The notes beneath the pieces were generated by a model. It was not told where the DNA came from. It was given only the letters and a program-made list of their open reading frames with translations, and searched no databases. This document shows, one piece after another, positions 23,853-32,521 of a stretch of 48,195 nucleotides of DNA. Source of the stretch: Sorangium cellulosum (GTDB lineage Bacteria > Myxococcota_A > Polyangia > Polyangiales > Polyangiaceae). The DNA lies in contig DYPH01000025.1 of assembly GCA_020720045.1 (NCBI GenBank), positions 4,949-53,143 on the forward strand, read 5' to 3'. Made by a program: the position numbers and the translations under genes. Position 1 is the first letter of the stretch. Every line of letters begins with the position of its first letter.

Positions 23853-25512
23853 ATGCGAAAAACCGACGCCTTCCGGTTCATCATCCTGCCGCTCCTCGTG
23901 GCGACGGGCTGTTCGCGCGGGTAAACGACGGCAGGTTCCACCGACCCGGAGCCGACGACCGCCGATTCCGGGACGAGCGGGCCCGGGCCCGACGCCGCCC
24001 CTCCGCAAACCGGGTGCACCACCTCCGCCGACTGCGAGGGGGTGTGCAACGATCAAACGAAGCAGTGTGCGCCGCCGACGGCCACCGACGCGAAACGGAA
24101 CAACGGGGAGAGCGACGTCGATTGTGGCGGCGCGACCGCTCCGAAGTGCGCGATCGGCAAGGCCTGCCGGGACGGGGCCGACTGCTACGGCGGCTTCTGC
24201 CCGACGGGGGCCTGCGTCGCCCCGACCCACGAGGATGGCGCAAAAAAATGCCGGCGAAAGTGACATTGATTGCGGCGGCGTCGCGCTGACCGATGGGCCT
24301 GTAAATGTGCCCGCCGCCGCTCGCTGCGCGCTCAAGAAAACGTGTGCTGTCGATGCCGATTGTGGTTCGAGCATCTGCAACAAAGCGACAAAGGTCTGCG
24401 TTCAGGCGCGCTCGTGCGGCAATGGAACTGCGGGTATCTCGACGTGTGGGCAGAAGGAGGTCGATGACCCGACGAAAGTCCACGACAGCTGCTGCACGTC
24501 CCTCCCGATGCCGACCCGAGGCAAGCGACTCGACAAGTACGAGGTGACCGCCGGTCGCTTTCGCCAATTTATTGGCGCCGTTGGCCCGGACGTCCGCAGC
24601 TGGGCAAAGGCGTTCGCCGGCGCGAACCCGGCCTCTCAGCTCGCGAAGATGGGGGCGCTCCGACCGAATTTTCTCGACCTGTATCCGGCGTCCGGGAACC
24701 CTTCCGACCCGCTCAACGTCGTCGCGCAGTTGGGCGCGATTGCGATGGATAACTACAGCGGTATCCGCGGCTGTTACAATGGCTACAACGTCAATAACCC
24801 AAACGACGGCGCCTACGGTCACGCCACCTACTGGCTCCCCCCCGCCGACCTCGCCGGCTACGGCGTCCCTCCCCGCGTTTTGGCTGCCGACGTCCTCGAT
24901 GCAAAATCGATGAATTGCGTCACGGCGCCGATGTTCGTCGCCTTCTGCGCCTGGGACGGCGGGGAGCTCGCCTCGGTCGCCGACTACAACGACGTCTGGA
25001 CATCGACCTACCCTTGGGGAGCCGTCGACACGGGGCGCCCGAACTACAATTGGTGCAATTCGGCTCCCGGCGAAGGGCTCGGCGGGTTTGCCTGCGGCAC
25101 CGGCATTTTCTACGAGTATCCGAAGACGAATCGCGCCCAGGATATCTCCCCCCGCATCGGCGCGCCGGGGCGCTTCCCCAATGATCTCACCACGGTTCGG
25201 GTAAACGGCGAAGGTTGGTACGATCTCTTCGCCAACCTGCTCGAGTACACCGGCGACTTCCACGTCAACGCCCCGCTCCCCGCGCCATTTACCAACGACT
25301 TCTGCGACTTCAGCGCCGGCGCCGGAAACGGTGGGCCTGCCTGCACGCGGTCCTTGCAGAACGGGACGGGGACGCTTCGATTCTCCAATCTGCCGTCGGT
25401 GAGCGCGCTGGGGCATAGCTTCGAAGGGCACGCGCTCGGGAACACCGCCGTCGATATTCCGTCGATGGCCCAGTACGGAAAGCTCGGCGGGCGCTGCGTT
25501 CGCCCTCTCTAG
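23853..25512 (+). pseudogene. FGE-like lipoprotein gene with nonsense codon and frameshift
   Basis: The start is a clean lipoprotein signal (MRKTDAFRFIILPLLVATGC). Four codons later is an in-frame TAA (23922-23924). The same frame continues with Cys-rich modules (TSADCEGVCNDQTKQC, GESDVDCGGATAPKCAIGKA) to an A7 run at 24241-24247, where the frame must shift by one to continue GESDIDCGG...CALKKTCAVDADC. The remainder (about 24480-25512) is a formylglycine-generating-enzyme/SUMF1-type domain: LDKYEVTAGRFRQFI, AMDNYSGIRGCYNG, WDGGELASVADYNDVW, GGRCVRP. An ATG at 24235 could still make the last 425 codons, but without a signal peptide. It is most likely a decaying gene; sequencing error could explain one lesion but less easily both. 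Confidence 0.75.
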
Positions 25513-25686
25513 GAAAGGGCGCGTCAACGTGAGCCGGACTTGGTTGGGGAGGTTTGGCGACCACCAGAATTCACATTCCGGGACTCCGGTCACAAAACAG
25601 CCCGGTTCGATGCGGCAGTAGCCGTCTTTGCAGTTCGCCCTGGGCGTGGGCTGCGTGCAGCCAGGCTCATTCACAGGGTAAACGCA
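25511..25686. repeat. 176-base direct repeat, copy 1 (copy 2 at 26587-26762)
   Basis: By eye these 176 bases are identical to 26587-26762, offset 1076. The flanking parts of the duplicated genes (25687-25839 against 26763-26915) are clearly diverged. A sharp block of identity in diverged duplicates points to gene conversion. Confidence 0.85.
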
Positions 25687-25839
25687 CGGTCCACTGTCAA
25701 TCAGCGGTGCCGTCGCTCCGGTGTCCGTGCCGGCATCGATTGCAGACGCGTCTTGGAGAGCTGCGTCTGAAGAAAGGGCCCCGCCGCCCGCGGTGCGACC
25801 GCAGGCGACGAGGACGAGCGACGCGACCACGAGTCTCAA
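25511..25839 (-). pseudogene. 5' fragment of a SUMF1-like lipoprotein gene
   Basis: The fragment repeats the first 108 or so codons of the neighbouring gene (25836-26915): a lipoprotein signal (LVVASLVLVACGRTAGGG), the linker, and CVYPVNEPGCTQPTPRANCK through RLTLTRPFL. Homology stops at 25511, inside the stop codon of the convergent FGE-like gene, so the catalytic part is missing. The TTG start overlaps the upstream stop codon. Beyond 25511 the frame continues only as antisense of the FGE-like gene. It is a truncated tandem duplicate. Confidence 0.8.
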
Positions 25840-26915
25840 TCGACGGTCCGGGCCAAACGGAAGCCGATTCCCTGGCGATAACCCACGTAGATTTCGGTCG
25901 GCTCATACCAAAATGCCCAGCCGGGTGGCAGCGCGGGCGACGAGCGAAGAAACACGCCCCCTTTGGCCGTCGCCTTCCCAGTTGGAAACTCGTTAAAGTC
26001 CTTCGGTGGGTTTGCGGGCCATTCCCGACGTGACTTTTCGGCGGTCATCTCTTCGACGTTTCCGAAGAGATCGTAGGGGCCCCAGGGGTTTCGTTCCTTT
26101 TTTCCAACCGGGTGGAGCGTATACTTCCCGGCGGCATTGGCAGAATTTCCGACGTACCACGCGATCTTGTCGAGGGCGGGGTCGAGAGGAGCTGGGAGCG
26201 GCGAGTCGGTCTTGTAGCGCTGAATGGCGCCGGTCCAGAAGGTGGTCGGACTGGCCGCCTTCAGCGTGTACTCAAATTCGGCTTCCGACGGGAGCCGGTA
26301 GCCGCGGCAGGCCGTCAGGTCGGCGGGCGTGGGGACGACGGCGGTGCAGGTGAATTCGTCAGTGGCGCTCGCAGGGGTCCCTGAGCAGGTACTGAGGTCG
26401 TAACAAGTCGGGAGCCCCGCTTTCTTGCTCTGTTCGTTCGCGTACCAGAGCATCGAATACCAACTGACGGCATCCACGGGGCAGTCGGCATCGGTGCACG
26501 GCTCGCTATCCGCATTCGCTTTTTGCTCGCGAAGGAGGCCGCCTGCGGCGGCCCACGAGGCGCGCGTCACTTCCGTCTCCCCGAGCAGGAAAGGGCGCGT
26601 CAACGTGAGCCGGACTTGGTTGGGGAGGTTTGGCGACCACCAGAATTCACATTCCGGGACTCCGGTCACAAAACAGCCCGGTTCGATGCGGCAGTAGCCG
26701 TCTTTGCAGTTCGCCCTGGGCGTGGGCTGCGTGCAGCCAGGCTCATTCACAGGGTAAACGCAGCTCCCGCCGTCGATAAGCGGTGCTGTGCCCGCATCCC
26801 AAGCGGCATCGACGGAAACGTTCGCGTCAGGCGCAGAAGCGTCCGAAGGAAGGGCCCCGCCGCCAGCGGTGCGACCGCAGGCGACGAGGACGAGCGACAG
26901 CGCAAAGAACCTCAT
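25836..26915 (-). CDS. SUMF1/FGE-like lipoprotein
   Basis: The protein has 359 residues. The signal peptide MRFFALSLVLVACGRTAG has a lipobox, followed by an Ala/Asp linker and a Cys-rich segment (CVYPVNEPGCTQPTPRANCK, CRIEPGCFVTGVPECEFWW). From about residue 110 it follows the formylglycine-generating-enzyme fold: LLGETEVTRASWAA, CPVDAVSWYSMLWYANEQSK, CRGYRLPSEAEFEYTLKA, NPWGPYDLFGNVEEM and GIGFRLARTV. The conserved GYRLPTEAEWE-like and DLxGNVxEW-like motifs are recognisable. Many such proteins in myxobacteria are non-catalytic or have unknown substrates. It overlaps the metalloprotease gene by four bases (ATGA) and the truncated duplicate follows it. Confidence 0.85.
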   Translation of the reverse strand: MRFFALSLVLVACGRTAGGGALPSDASAPDANVSVDAAWDAGTAPLIDGGSCVYPVNEPGCTQPTPRANCKDGYCRIEPGCFVTGVPECEFWWSPNLPNQVRLTLTRPFLLGETEVTRASWAAAGGLLREQKANADSEPCTDADCPVDAVSWYSMLWYANEQSKKAGLPTCYDLSTCSGTPASATDEFTCTAVVPTPADLTACRGYRLPSEAEFEYTLKAASPTTFWTGAIQRYKTDSPLPAPLDPALDKIAWYVGNSANAAGKYTLHPVGKKERNPWGPYDLFGNVEEMTAEKSRREWPANPPKDFNEFPTGKATAKGGVFLRSSPALPPGWAFWYEPTEIYVGYRQGIGFRLARTVD

Positions 26916-28992
26916 GGTTCTTGGAGCCCGAAGTTTAGGCCTGCTGCCTTTACGGCGTCGCCACTCTTCGAAGTGCCTGTCCGTAAGGTGACCCCCTCGA
27001 CTAGGCGATCGAGCGTTTGATTTTGTGGCATGCCGCAGTCATTATGGACGCCACACTCGGCATTGTAGCCGCCGAGGATCGTGGCGAGTGGGAGCTTGCC
27101 GTCGCGTTGGATGGCGTAATAGAAGCCGAGCCAATCAAGCTCCACGCCCTGCTTCTTTGGGAACCCGCAGCGCTTCTTGTGCCACTGGTAATTGGTCCGA
27201 CAACGGACCTGCGAGGGCTGGGACCGCTTGGACAGGGTTGCCGCTGCCGGCAACCAGAAATCCTTGTAGTAGCCGAAAACGCACGCGTCCTTCGTGGCGT
27301 CAGGCGACAGCAGCTCGGGACCGTTTGGCGACTCCTGAAAGACGCTCGCAGGCTGAAACGCCTCGGTGGCGAAAATGTGCCCCATCGCCTCCTGCTGGGC
27401 CGATCCGATGTGCTCCGAGCTCTCCAAGCAGTGGGAGCGCGACGTGGCGTCGAGGACGACATCGCAGCCGCACGCCCGCCTGTAGAGCGGTGCGACCGTT
27501 GCGCCATAGTCGGTGCCGAGCGCGGCGCCCAAGCCGTTCTGAACCGCGTGGCCGAACTCGTGGGCGACGACACTCCGGTAGCGCCCGTTGTGCCACTCGG
27601 GCGAGGACTCAACAAGCGTCGAATCCGTCCCCGGGATCAGGTTGGGCATCAAGTCGACGGTTTGGGAGCCCGCCTGCGTGCAGGCGTTGGACTTTGAGGA
27701 CCCGCATACGGCGCTGTCGTAGTGCTCGTAGACGCGCACCTTGTACGTCGCGTCGGCGAACGGGAGACGCTCCGTCTGAGCCACGCGCGCGGTCGCCGCG
27801 AATGCGGAGAAGAGCGACTCCGTCGTCGGATCGACCGACCACGGCGCGAAGCGGATCGTGATCGGGATCGTCGGCGAACGCTTGCTCACCGAGAACGTCG
27901 TGTACAGCACCGGCCGTTGGCCGGTCTGCTCGCGCTCGACGAAGACGAGATTCTTCGAACCGCGAACGTTGTACAGAATCGGCTGAAGCTCGAGACCGTA
28001 CGACGTGTATTCGTCGAGCTTCATTGGCGTGCATCCGTCCTTGTCGAGGGCGACGATGGGCTGCGGCACATCGGACTTCAGCGTGCCGTCAGCCGCATAG
28101 CTGAGCGCATGAAGGCGAACGATTCCGTAGGCGACCTTATCGACGGCGACGAACGGTGAAGGGGCGTTCTCGCGCCAAAAGGAGTAAGCGGGTGCCCCCT
28201 GCGCGTCGTTCGGGCTGTACGCCATCTGCACGCACAACCCGGGGGCGGCGCCATCGCGAAACGGCGTGCCGTAGGGGAACAGCGCGGAAGCGTCTTGGGC
28301 GTGGATCGCGACGGTGGCGCCGGGCACAATTTGCTCGTCGTGGATCGGGCCGAAGGCGTTCCAGTCGACGAAGCCGCCCTTCGAAGCACTCCAGACTTCG
28401 CCTTTCGAAATCCCGCGAATGCCTAGACGGTTAAGGAGCGCGACGCGCTTTTCGTCAACGGAACCCACGAGATCCCCGGCACGCGCCGGGGCGCTCGGCG
28501 CCGCGGCGGCGACGACGAAATTCCCGTTGGCATCCTGCTGGGCGACGAGTTCGGCAAGGATCACCGGCCCGCCATCGAACGACTTCCCCGGCGCCAGGTC
28601 GAGTTCGATCTGGTAGCGGATCTTCGCCTCCGGGGTGCGCGCCGGGAGCCCATCCATCGGGATCGTTACGGCAAGTTCGCTCGTGACCGCGACCTTGTTG
28701 AGCGCGCGGACGACGGAGCGACCGTCCGGCAAGAACGCGTGGAGCACAAGCTGCCCCTCGACCGGTTCGCCGAAGTTCGCGACGATCGTCCCGCGAAGGC
28801 TGCCCGACGGAGCGACCGGGGCCGTCGGCCAGACGATGTTCATCGCGATGGCGGGCGCGTCGGCGTCTCCCCGCAGGTCACGTCGCCCGTCAGTGGAGTC
28901 GAGACCTCTTCGACGAGCGGCGCCTCCGCCTTGGCGCAACCGCCAAGGGCCAAAGCCCCGAGAAACACGCAGTATCTAGACAGAAAACGCAT
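26912..28992 (-). pseudogene. Secreted zinc-metalloprotease-like gene with 5' frameshift
   Basis: The first 50 codons (from ATG at 28992) give a lipoprotein signal MRFLSRYCVFLGALALGGC and a linker, then a stop near 28840. The main frame overlaps it and carries about 640 residues from APAIAMNIVWPTAPVAPSG onwards. The two frames join by a one-base indel between about 28850 and 28885. The main part has beta-rich N-terminal modules and the zinc motif HEFGHAVQ (about residue 470 of the open frame), with several Cys pairs. Without the shift, a start at the MNIVW codon would give a protein with no export signal. It may be a real frameshift or an assembly error. The SUMF1-like gene overlaps its stop codon. 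Confidence 0.65.
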
Positions 28993-29159
28993 CACAATCC
29001 TCCAAGGTGGATGCGGCACACGGTGCCGCGCCGGCATGGTGCCACAGTTTGGTGGAGGTGGCGGGGCGGTCGCGGCGAATCGCTGTCAGAAGCGGCGTCG
29101 TTGTCCGGCCCCACAAAATCCCCTTGCAAGCCGGCACGACCTTCGGTGAACTTTTTCCC

Positions 29160-29921
29160 ATGCCGAAAGCCCCTGTAAACCCACTCCCTGCGTCGGCGAC
29201 CGCCGATGAGGCGTATGCCTATTTTCTCAAAGAGGCGCTCGCTCTCGACCCTCGTGATGTCATCACCGTCCGCGTAGATGTCGCGATCGCTGGCCATAAC
29301 TTTCGCGCCGCTGCGACCGCGATTGGAGCGGTCTGGGACCAGGTGACGAAGGTCTTGGCCGCCCCCGATGCGACAATTGTCCCCCTCGCTGTTCCGCTCT
29401 CGCTGGCCCTCGAAAAAGCCGACCGTGAAGCGTTTGACTTGGCGTCGGATGGGAAGATCGCTTCCAAGCTTACCCGGGTCTACGAGATCCGTACGCTGCT
29501 CTTCGCCGCCGCCGAACTCGGAAAGGCTTTCGGCATCGTCGATGCGGCGACCGTGAAGCGAATCCGCGCGGGGAGAGGGCCCGTAGATGCCACCCAGGAC
29601 CTCGCCGATCTCGTCCCGCTCTTCCCGGCGGCGGTGCGCGCGAAGATCCCGATGGTCGATGAAGCGCTCTTGGCGGAAGCGAGCGCGCTCCACGCGGAGC
29701 TGTACCCGCTCTTCAAGCCGACCGGCGCGAAGGCGGCGAAGACCTTGAGCGACGCCAAAGACCTGCGGAACCGGTTCTTTACGCTCGTCGCTCGGCGCCA
29801 CGAGACGCTGTGGATGTACGGCGCCTGCGTCTGGGGGCGTGACGTCGACGACCACGTAAGCACGCTCGGCGCCCATCAGCGTTCCTCCGCCGCGAGCACC
29901 CCCGCCGAGCCGCCGAAGTAG
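29160..29921 (+). CDS. Hypothetical helical protein
   Basis: The protein has 253 residues starting MPKAPVNPLPASATADEAYA. It is mostly helical, with no signal peptide or membrane segment. Segments such as TKVLAAPDATIVPLAVPLSL, YEIRTLLFAAAELGKAFGIV and DLRNRFFTLVARRHETLWMY suggest a four-helix-type bundle. I do not recognise a family. It is followed by a good terminator and then by the repeat array, so it is transcriptionally separate from the defence-like genes. Confidence 0.6.
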   Translation: MPKAPVNPLPASATADEAYAYFLKEALALDPRDVITVRVDVAIAGHNFRAAATAIGAVWDQVTKVLAAPDATIVPLAVPLSLALEKADREAFDLASDGKIASKLTRVYEIRTLLFAAAELGKAFGIVDAATVKRIRAGRGPVDATQDLADLVPLFPAAVRAKIPMVDEALLAEASALHAELYPLFKPTGAKAAKTLSDAKDLRNRFFTLVARRHETLWMYGACVWGRDVDDHVSTLGAHQRSSAASTPAEPPK

Positions 29922-29946
29922 GGTCCGCCCGCTCCCCTCGTTCTCA

Positions 29947-29978
29947 AAAGGCCCTCCGGTTCCCCCGGGGGGCTTTCT
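29947..29978 (+). terminator. Intrinsic terminator
   Basis: AAAGGCCCTCCGG pairs imperfectly with CCGGGGGGCTTT around a short loop, 25 bases after the stop at 29921, and ends in TTTCTGTT. It separates this gene from the array. Confidence 0.65.
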
Positions 29979-30009
29979 GTTGGGCAGCGGGGAAGGCCCC
30001 CCTCCTCCC

Positions 30010-30483
30010 GAGACTTCCGAACCGACTTCGGAACACTCCCCTCTCCCACCGAGACTGCGGAAGCGACGTTGGGAGCCGAAAAGCGTTGCGGCGAGACTTC
30101 CGAACAGACGCCCGAACGTAGGGGTCTCCGCCGTGAGACTTCCGAACCGACTCTAGTCCCCTCCCCCCTCCTACCGAGACTTCGGAAGCGACGCCCAGAG
30201 GCGGGAGTCTTCCGGCGAGACTTCCGAAGAGGCGACCGAAGACAAAAATCTTCGGTTTGAGACTTCGGAAGCAATTTTTGAAGGCAAAAATCTTCGGATC
30301 GAGACTTCGGAAGCGATTTTTGAAGGCAAAAATCTCCCGATCGAGACTTCCGAACCGAAATTTGAAGGCAAAAATCTCCCGATCGAGACTTCGGAAGCGA
30401 TTTTTGAAGGGGTAGGTCCTCCCGGCGAGACTGGCGAAGTCTCCTTGGAGGCTTCCACCCTCCCGCGGAGACTTCGGAACCGA
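30010..30483. repeat. Twelve-unit phased repeat array, 41-42 base period
   Basis: The 16-base core GAGACTTCSGAASCGA recurs at 30010, 30051, 30093, 30135, 30176, 30217, 30259, 30301, 30343, 30385, 30427 and 30468. Spacings are 41 or 42, which is four helical turns. The core contains CTTC-S-GAAG, an odd-centred palindrome. Two core types occur, TTCCGAAC (copies 1, 3, 4, 9) and TTCGGAAG (5, 7, 8, 10), with the remaining copies mixed or degenerate. Spacers are 25-26 bases; those at 30275, 30317 and 30359 are nearly identical and contain the inverted repeat GATTTTTG...CAAAAATC or close versions. One-base period changes prevent a continuous reading frame. The stretch has no protein gene and ends 45-60 bases before the ATPase start. 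Confidence 0.9.
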
Positions 30484-30527
30484 AGGCATCGTGGAGGGAG
30501 CGGAGGGCTCGCCGCACCAGAGCCTGC

Positions 30528-31502
30528 GTGGTACCTGGCGGCGTGGCCATTCCGAAGATCCATCGCGTTTCCATCGAGAATTTTCGACGCATCCGCGACC
30601 GCTTCGAAGCGCAACTGCTCGACCCTCGCGGAAACGTCGCGCCGCTCGTGACTATCGCTGGACCGAACGGGTGCGGGAAGACGAGCGTCCTCGAAGCGAT
30701 CCTCCTCGGGCTAGGCCTTGAGCAGTTGATCGTTCGTGACCTTGAGCGCTCGAAGCGCCAAGAGCACTGGCGCATCGCGCTCGAACCGCAGAGCCGCATC
30801 GAAGTGGACGCGGAGATCGACGGCGAGATGGTCCGCTTCGTCCGCACGGCGACTTCGCCGCCCTCCGATCTTCGCCCGCTGAGCGTCGAGTACTTCTCCT
30901 CCTGGCGCGCCCCCGAGCTTGTCGGCCCGGTCAAGCCGCTGGCAGGGGCGGGGGCCCGGCCGGCCGACACCGAAAACAACCGCCTTTGGCGCCTGAAGCA
31001 GCGGATCAACGACGTGCGCGCGACTGCCGGCTTCGGGAAGGCGGCGAACCAGGCGAAAAAGGCCGATGAGTGGCTCGCACGCTTGAACGTGGCCTGGCGG
31101 CGCCTCCATGGCGACGACGGGACGTCGATCGACGCCAACATCGTCGACGGAGCGTCCGAAGAACTCTTCGCCGATCTCTTCGTGATGCGCGGCGAAACCC
31201 GGCTGTGCGCCATCGACCAGGTGAGCGCTGGCGAGATTGAGTTGTTGTCGATCGCCGGTCTGCTCATCCTCAACGATTTCCGCGGGGGCCTCGTTCTCAT
31301 CGACGAGCCCGAGCTGCACATGCACGCCCAATGGCAGACGGCGCTCCTCCCCGCGCTCCGTGAGCTGGCGCCGGAGGCCCAGTTTATCGTCGCCTCCCAC
31401 TCGGACGCCGTCTGGAACCAGACGCCCGCCTACAGCCGCTTCCTGCTCGTCCCCGCCACCGATCCACGCTCCGCGGAGTGGCGCTCAGGTGCTCCTCAAT
31501 GA
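30528..31502 (+). CDS. AAA/ABC-type ATPase, PARIS AriA-like
   Basis: The protein has 319-324 residues. From the GTG at 30543: Walker A GPNGCGKTS (40-48), an ABC-type signature VSAGEIELLS near 226, Walker B LVLIDEPELHMHAQ near 250-262 and the switch histidine in IVASHSDAV near 284. The start KIHRVSIENFRRIRDRFE is typical of OLD/RecF-like AAA ATPases. Its four-base overlap with a TOPRIM/DUF4435 gene matches the PARIS anti-phage arrangement, in which AriA senses a phage trigger and releases AriB. GTG at 30528 and at 30543 are both possible starts; neither has a strong ribosome binding site. The phased array lies directly upstream and may control it. Confidence 0.8.
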   Translation: MVPGGVAIPKIHRVSIENFRRIRDRFEAQLLDPRGNVAPLVTIAGPNGCGKTSVLEAILLGLGLEQLIVRDLERSKRQEHWRIALEPQSRIEVDAEIDGEMVRFVRTATSPPSDLRPLSVEYFSSWRAPELVGPVKPLAGAGARPADTENNRLWRLKQRINDVRATAGFGKAANQAKKADEWLARLNVAWRRLHGDDGTSIDANIVDGASEELFADLFVMRGETRLCAIDQVSAGEIELLSIAGLLILNDFRGGLVLIDEPELHMHAQWQTALLPALRELAPEAQFIVASHSDAVWNQTPAYSRFLLVPATDPRSAEWRSGAPQ

Positions 31503-32398
31503 CCACCCCCTCCAGCCTTTCAGCGTTCTACAAGCGTGGCCGCATCTGCCTGTGGGTGGAGGACGAGGAGACGAGAACGTACTTGTCGACTGCGTGGGAC
31601 GGCGACGTCGACATTGCTATCGACGTGGCCAAAGGCCACACGGAACTCGTATCGTTCGTCCACTCCGCGCGGAAAGACGGGGTGCGAAACGTCTTTGCCT
31701 TCCGAGACCGCGACTTCACGAAGGGAAACCGCGGAAAGTGGAAGTCCGTCGATGTGTTCGCGAGCTCCGCACTCGAGGCTGAGAACTATCTCCTCGACGG
31801 CACGGCGATCGCCGCTTCGACGGTCAACACATCGGGGAAGACCGCGAGCGAGATCGAGACGATGATGCTCAGCTTCGCGAAGGACCTCGACTGGTGGATG
31901 GCCTGCCGGGCGACGATCAGCGAACTACACGATGCGGTGACCGGCGGCTTTGTGGAGCATCCGACGTGGGGGAGCGTGCGGGATGCCGAAGGCGCTAAGG
32001 TGGCGATACTCAACGCCCCGTGGTGGGGGAAGTTCCTAGCGCTTCGGACTTCGTGGACGTCGAGGCGCGTCAAGGCCCGTATCGCTCATCACCGTCACCG
32101 CTTTCAGCAGATGTTGACGACCGGCGCTTGGAAGCAAGAGTTCTCCGGGGACAAGGTCTGGACCAAAAGCAATCGCAACAGGATCGAGTTCTTCCGATCC
32201 GTGGCTGAGAGCCAGCGGCTCCTTGGGCGGCTCCCGAGCGACGTAATCGATTTGCAGGCGGAACTCCTCGCCAGGAAAGCGGCCATCGCCAAGGAAGTCG
32301 CCGACGCGAAACAAGCGGCCGAAGCGAAACAAGCGGCCGAAGCCGCAAAAGCAGCAGACATCATCGCGCGACGCGCGGCAGCCGCGGCAAAGAAATAG
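31499..32398 (+). CDS. TOPRIM/DUF4435 nuclease-like protein, PARIS AriB-like
   Basis: The protein has 299 residues. The TOPRIM acidic residues are visible: Glu21 in CLWVEDEETRTYL, Asp70 and Asp72 in VFAFRDRDFT, and ALEAENYLLD near 91-100, the DUF4435 hallmark. The middle is helical, and the last 35 residues are an Ala/Lys/Glu-rich repeat (AKQAAEAKQAAEAAKAAD). In PARIS, the AriB toxin is a TOPRIM nuclease that cleaves host tRNA when released from AriA, causing abortive infection. That role is inferred here from domain type and pairing. Its ATG overlaps the ATPase stop (ATGA), so translation is probably coupled. The gene ends 124 bases before the helicase gene. Confidence 0.8.
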   Translation: MTTPSSLSAFYKRGRICLWVEDEETRTYLSTAWDGDVDIAIDVAKGHTELVSFVHSARKDGVRNVFAFRDRDFTKGNRGKWKSVDVFASSALEAENYLLDGTAIAASTVNTSGKTASEIETMMLSFAKDLDWWMACRATISELHDAVTGGFVEHPTWGSVRDAEGAKVAILNAPWWGKFLALRTSWTSRRVKARIAHHRHRFQQMLTTGAWKQEFSGDKVWTKSNRNRIEFFRSVAESQRLLGRLPSDVIDLQAELLARKAAIAKEVADAKQAAEAKQAAEAAKAADIIARRAAAAAKK

Positions 32399-32521
32399 TC
32401 GCTACGGAACGAGGCAGCGGCGGAAGCGACGTCCGAGAGTGCCCGCTTCGCGGCGGCCCGATTTGGCCGACCTTGAAAGTCGCAAAGCCGACCGAGAACG
32501 GTGAAGCCGAGGAAGTTTTCA

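Noticed and set aside
23881-25839. 652-residue frame combining the truncated SUMF1 copy with sequence antisense to the FGE-like gene
   Set aside because: Only the first 110 or so residues have homology; the remainder is an antisense read-through and not a natural fusion.
30010-30483. CRISPR array
   Set aside because: The repeats are only 16 bases and imperfect, spacers resemble one another (three are almost identical), and no cas gene is in the window.
29876-31321. Long antisense frame (481 residues) through the repeat array and ATPase
   Set aside because: Repeat units give periodic peptides in more than one frame, one-base period changes break any repeat protein, and the plus-strand ATPase motifs explain the rest.
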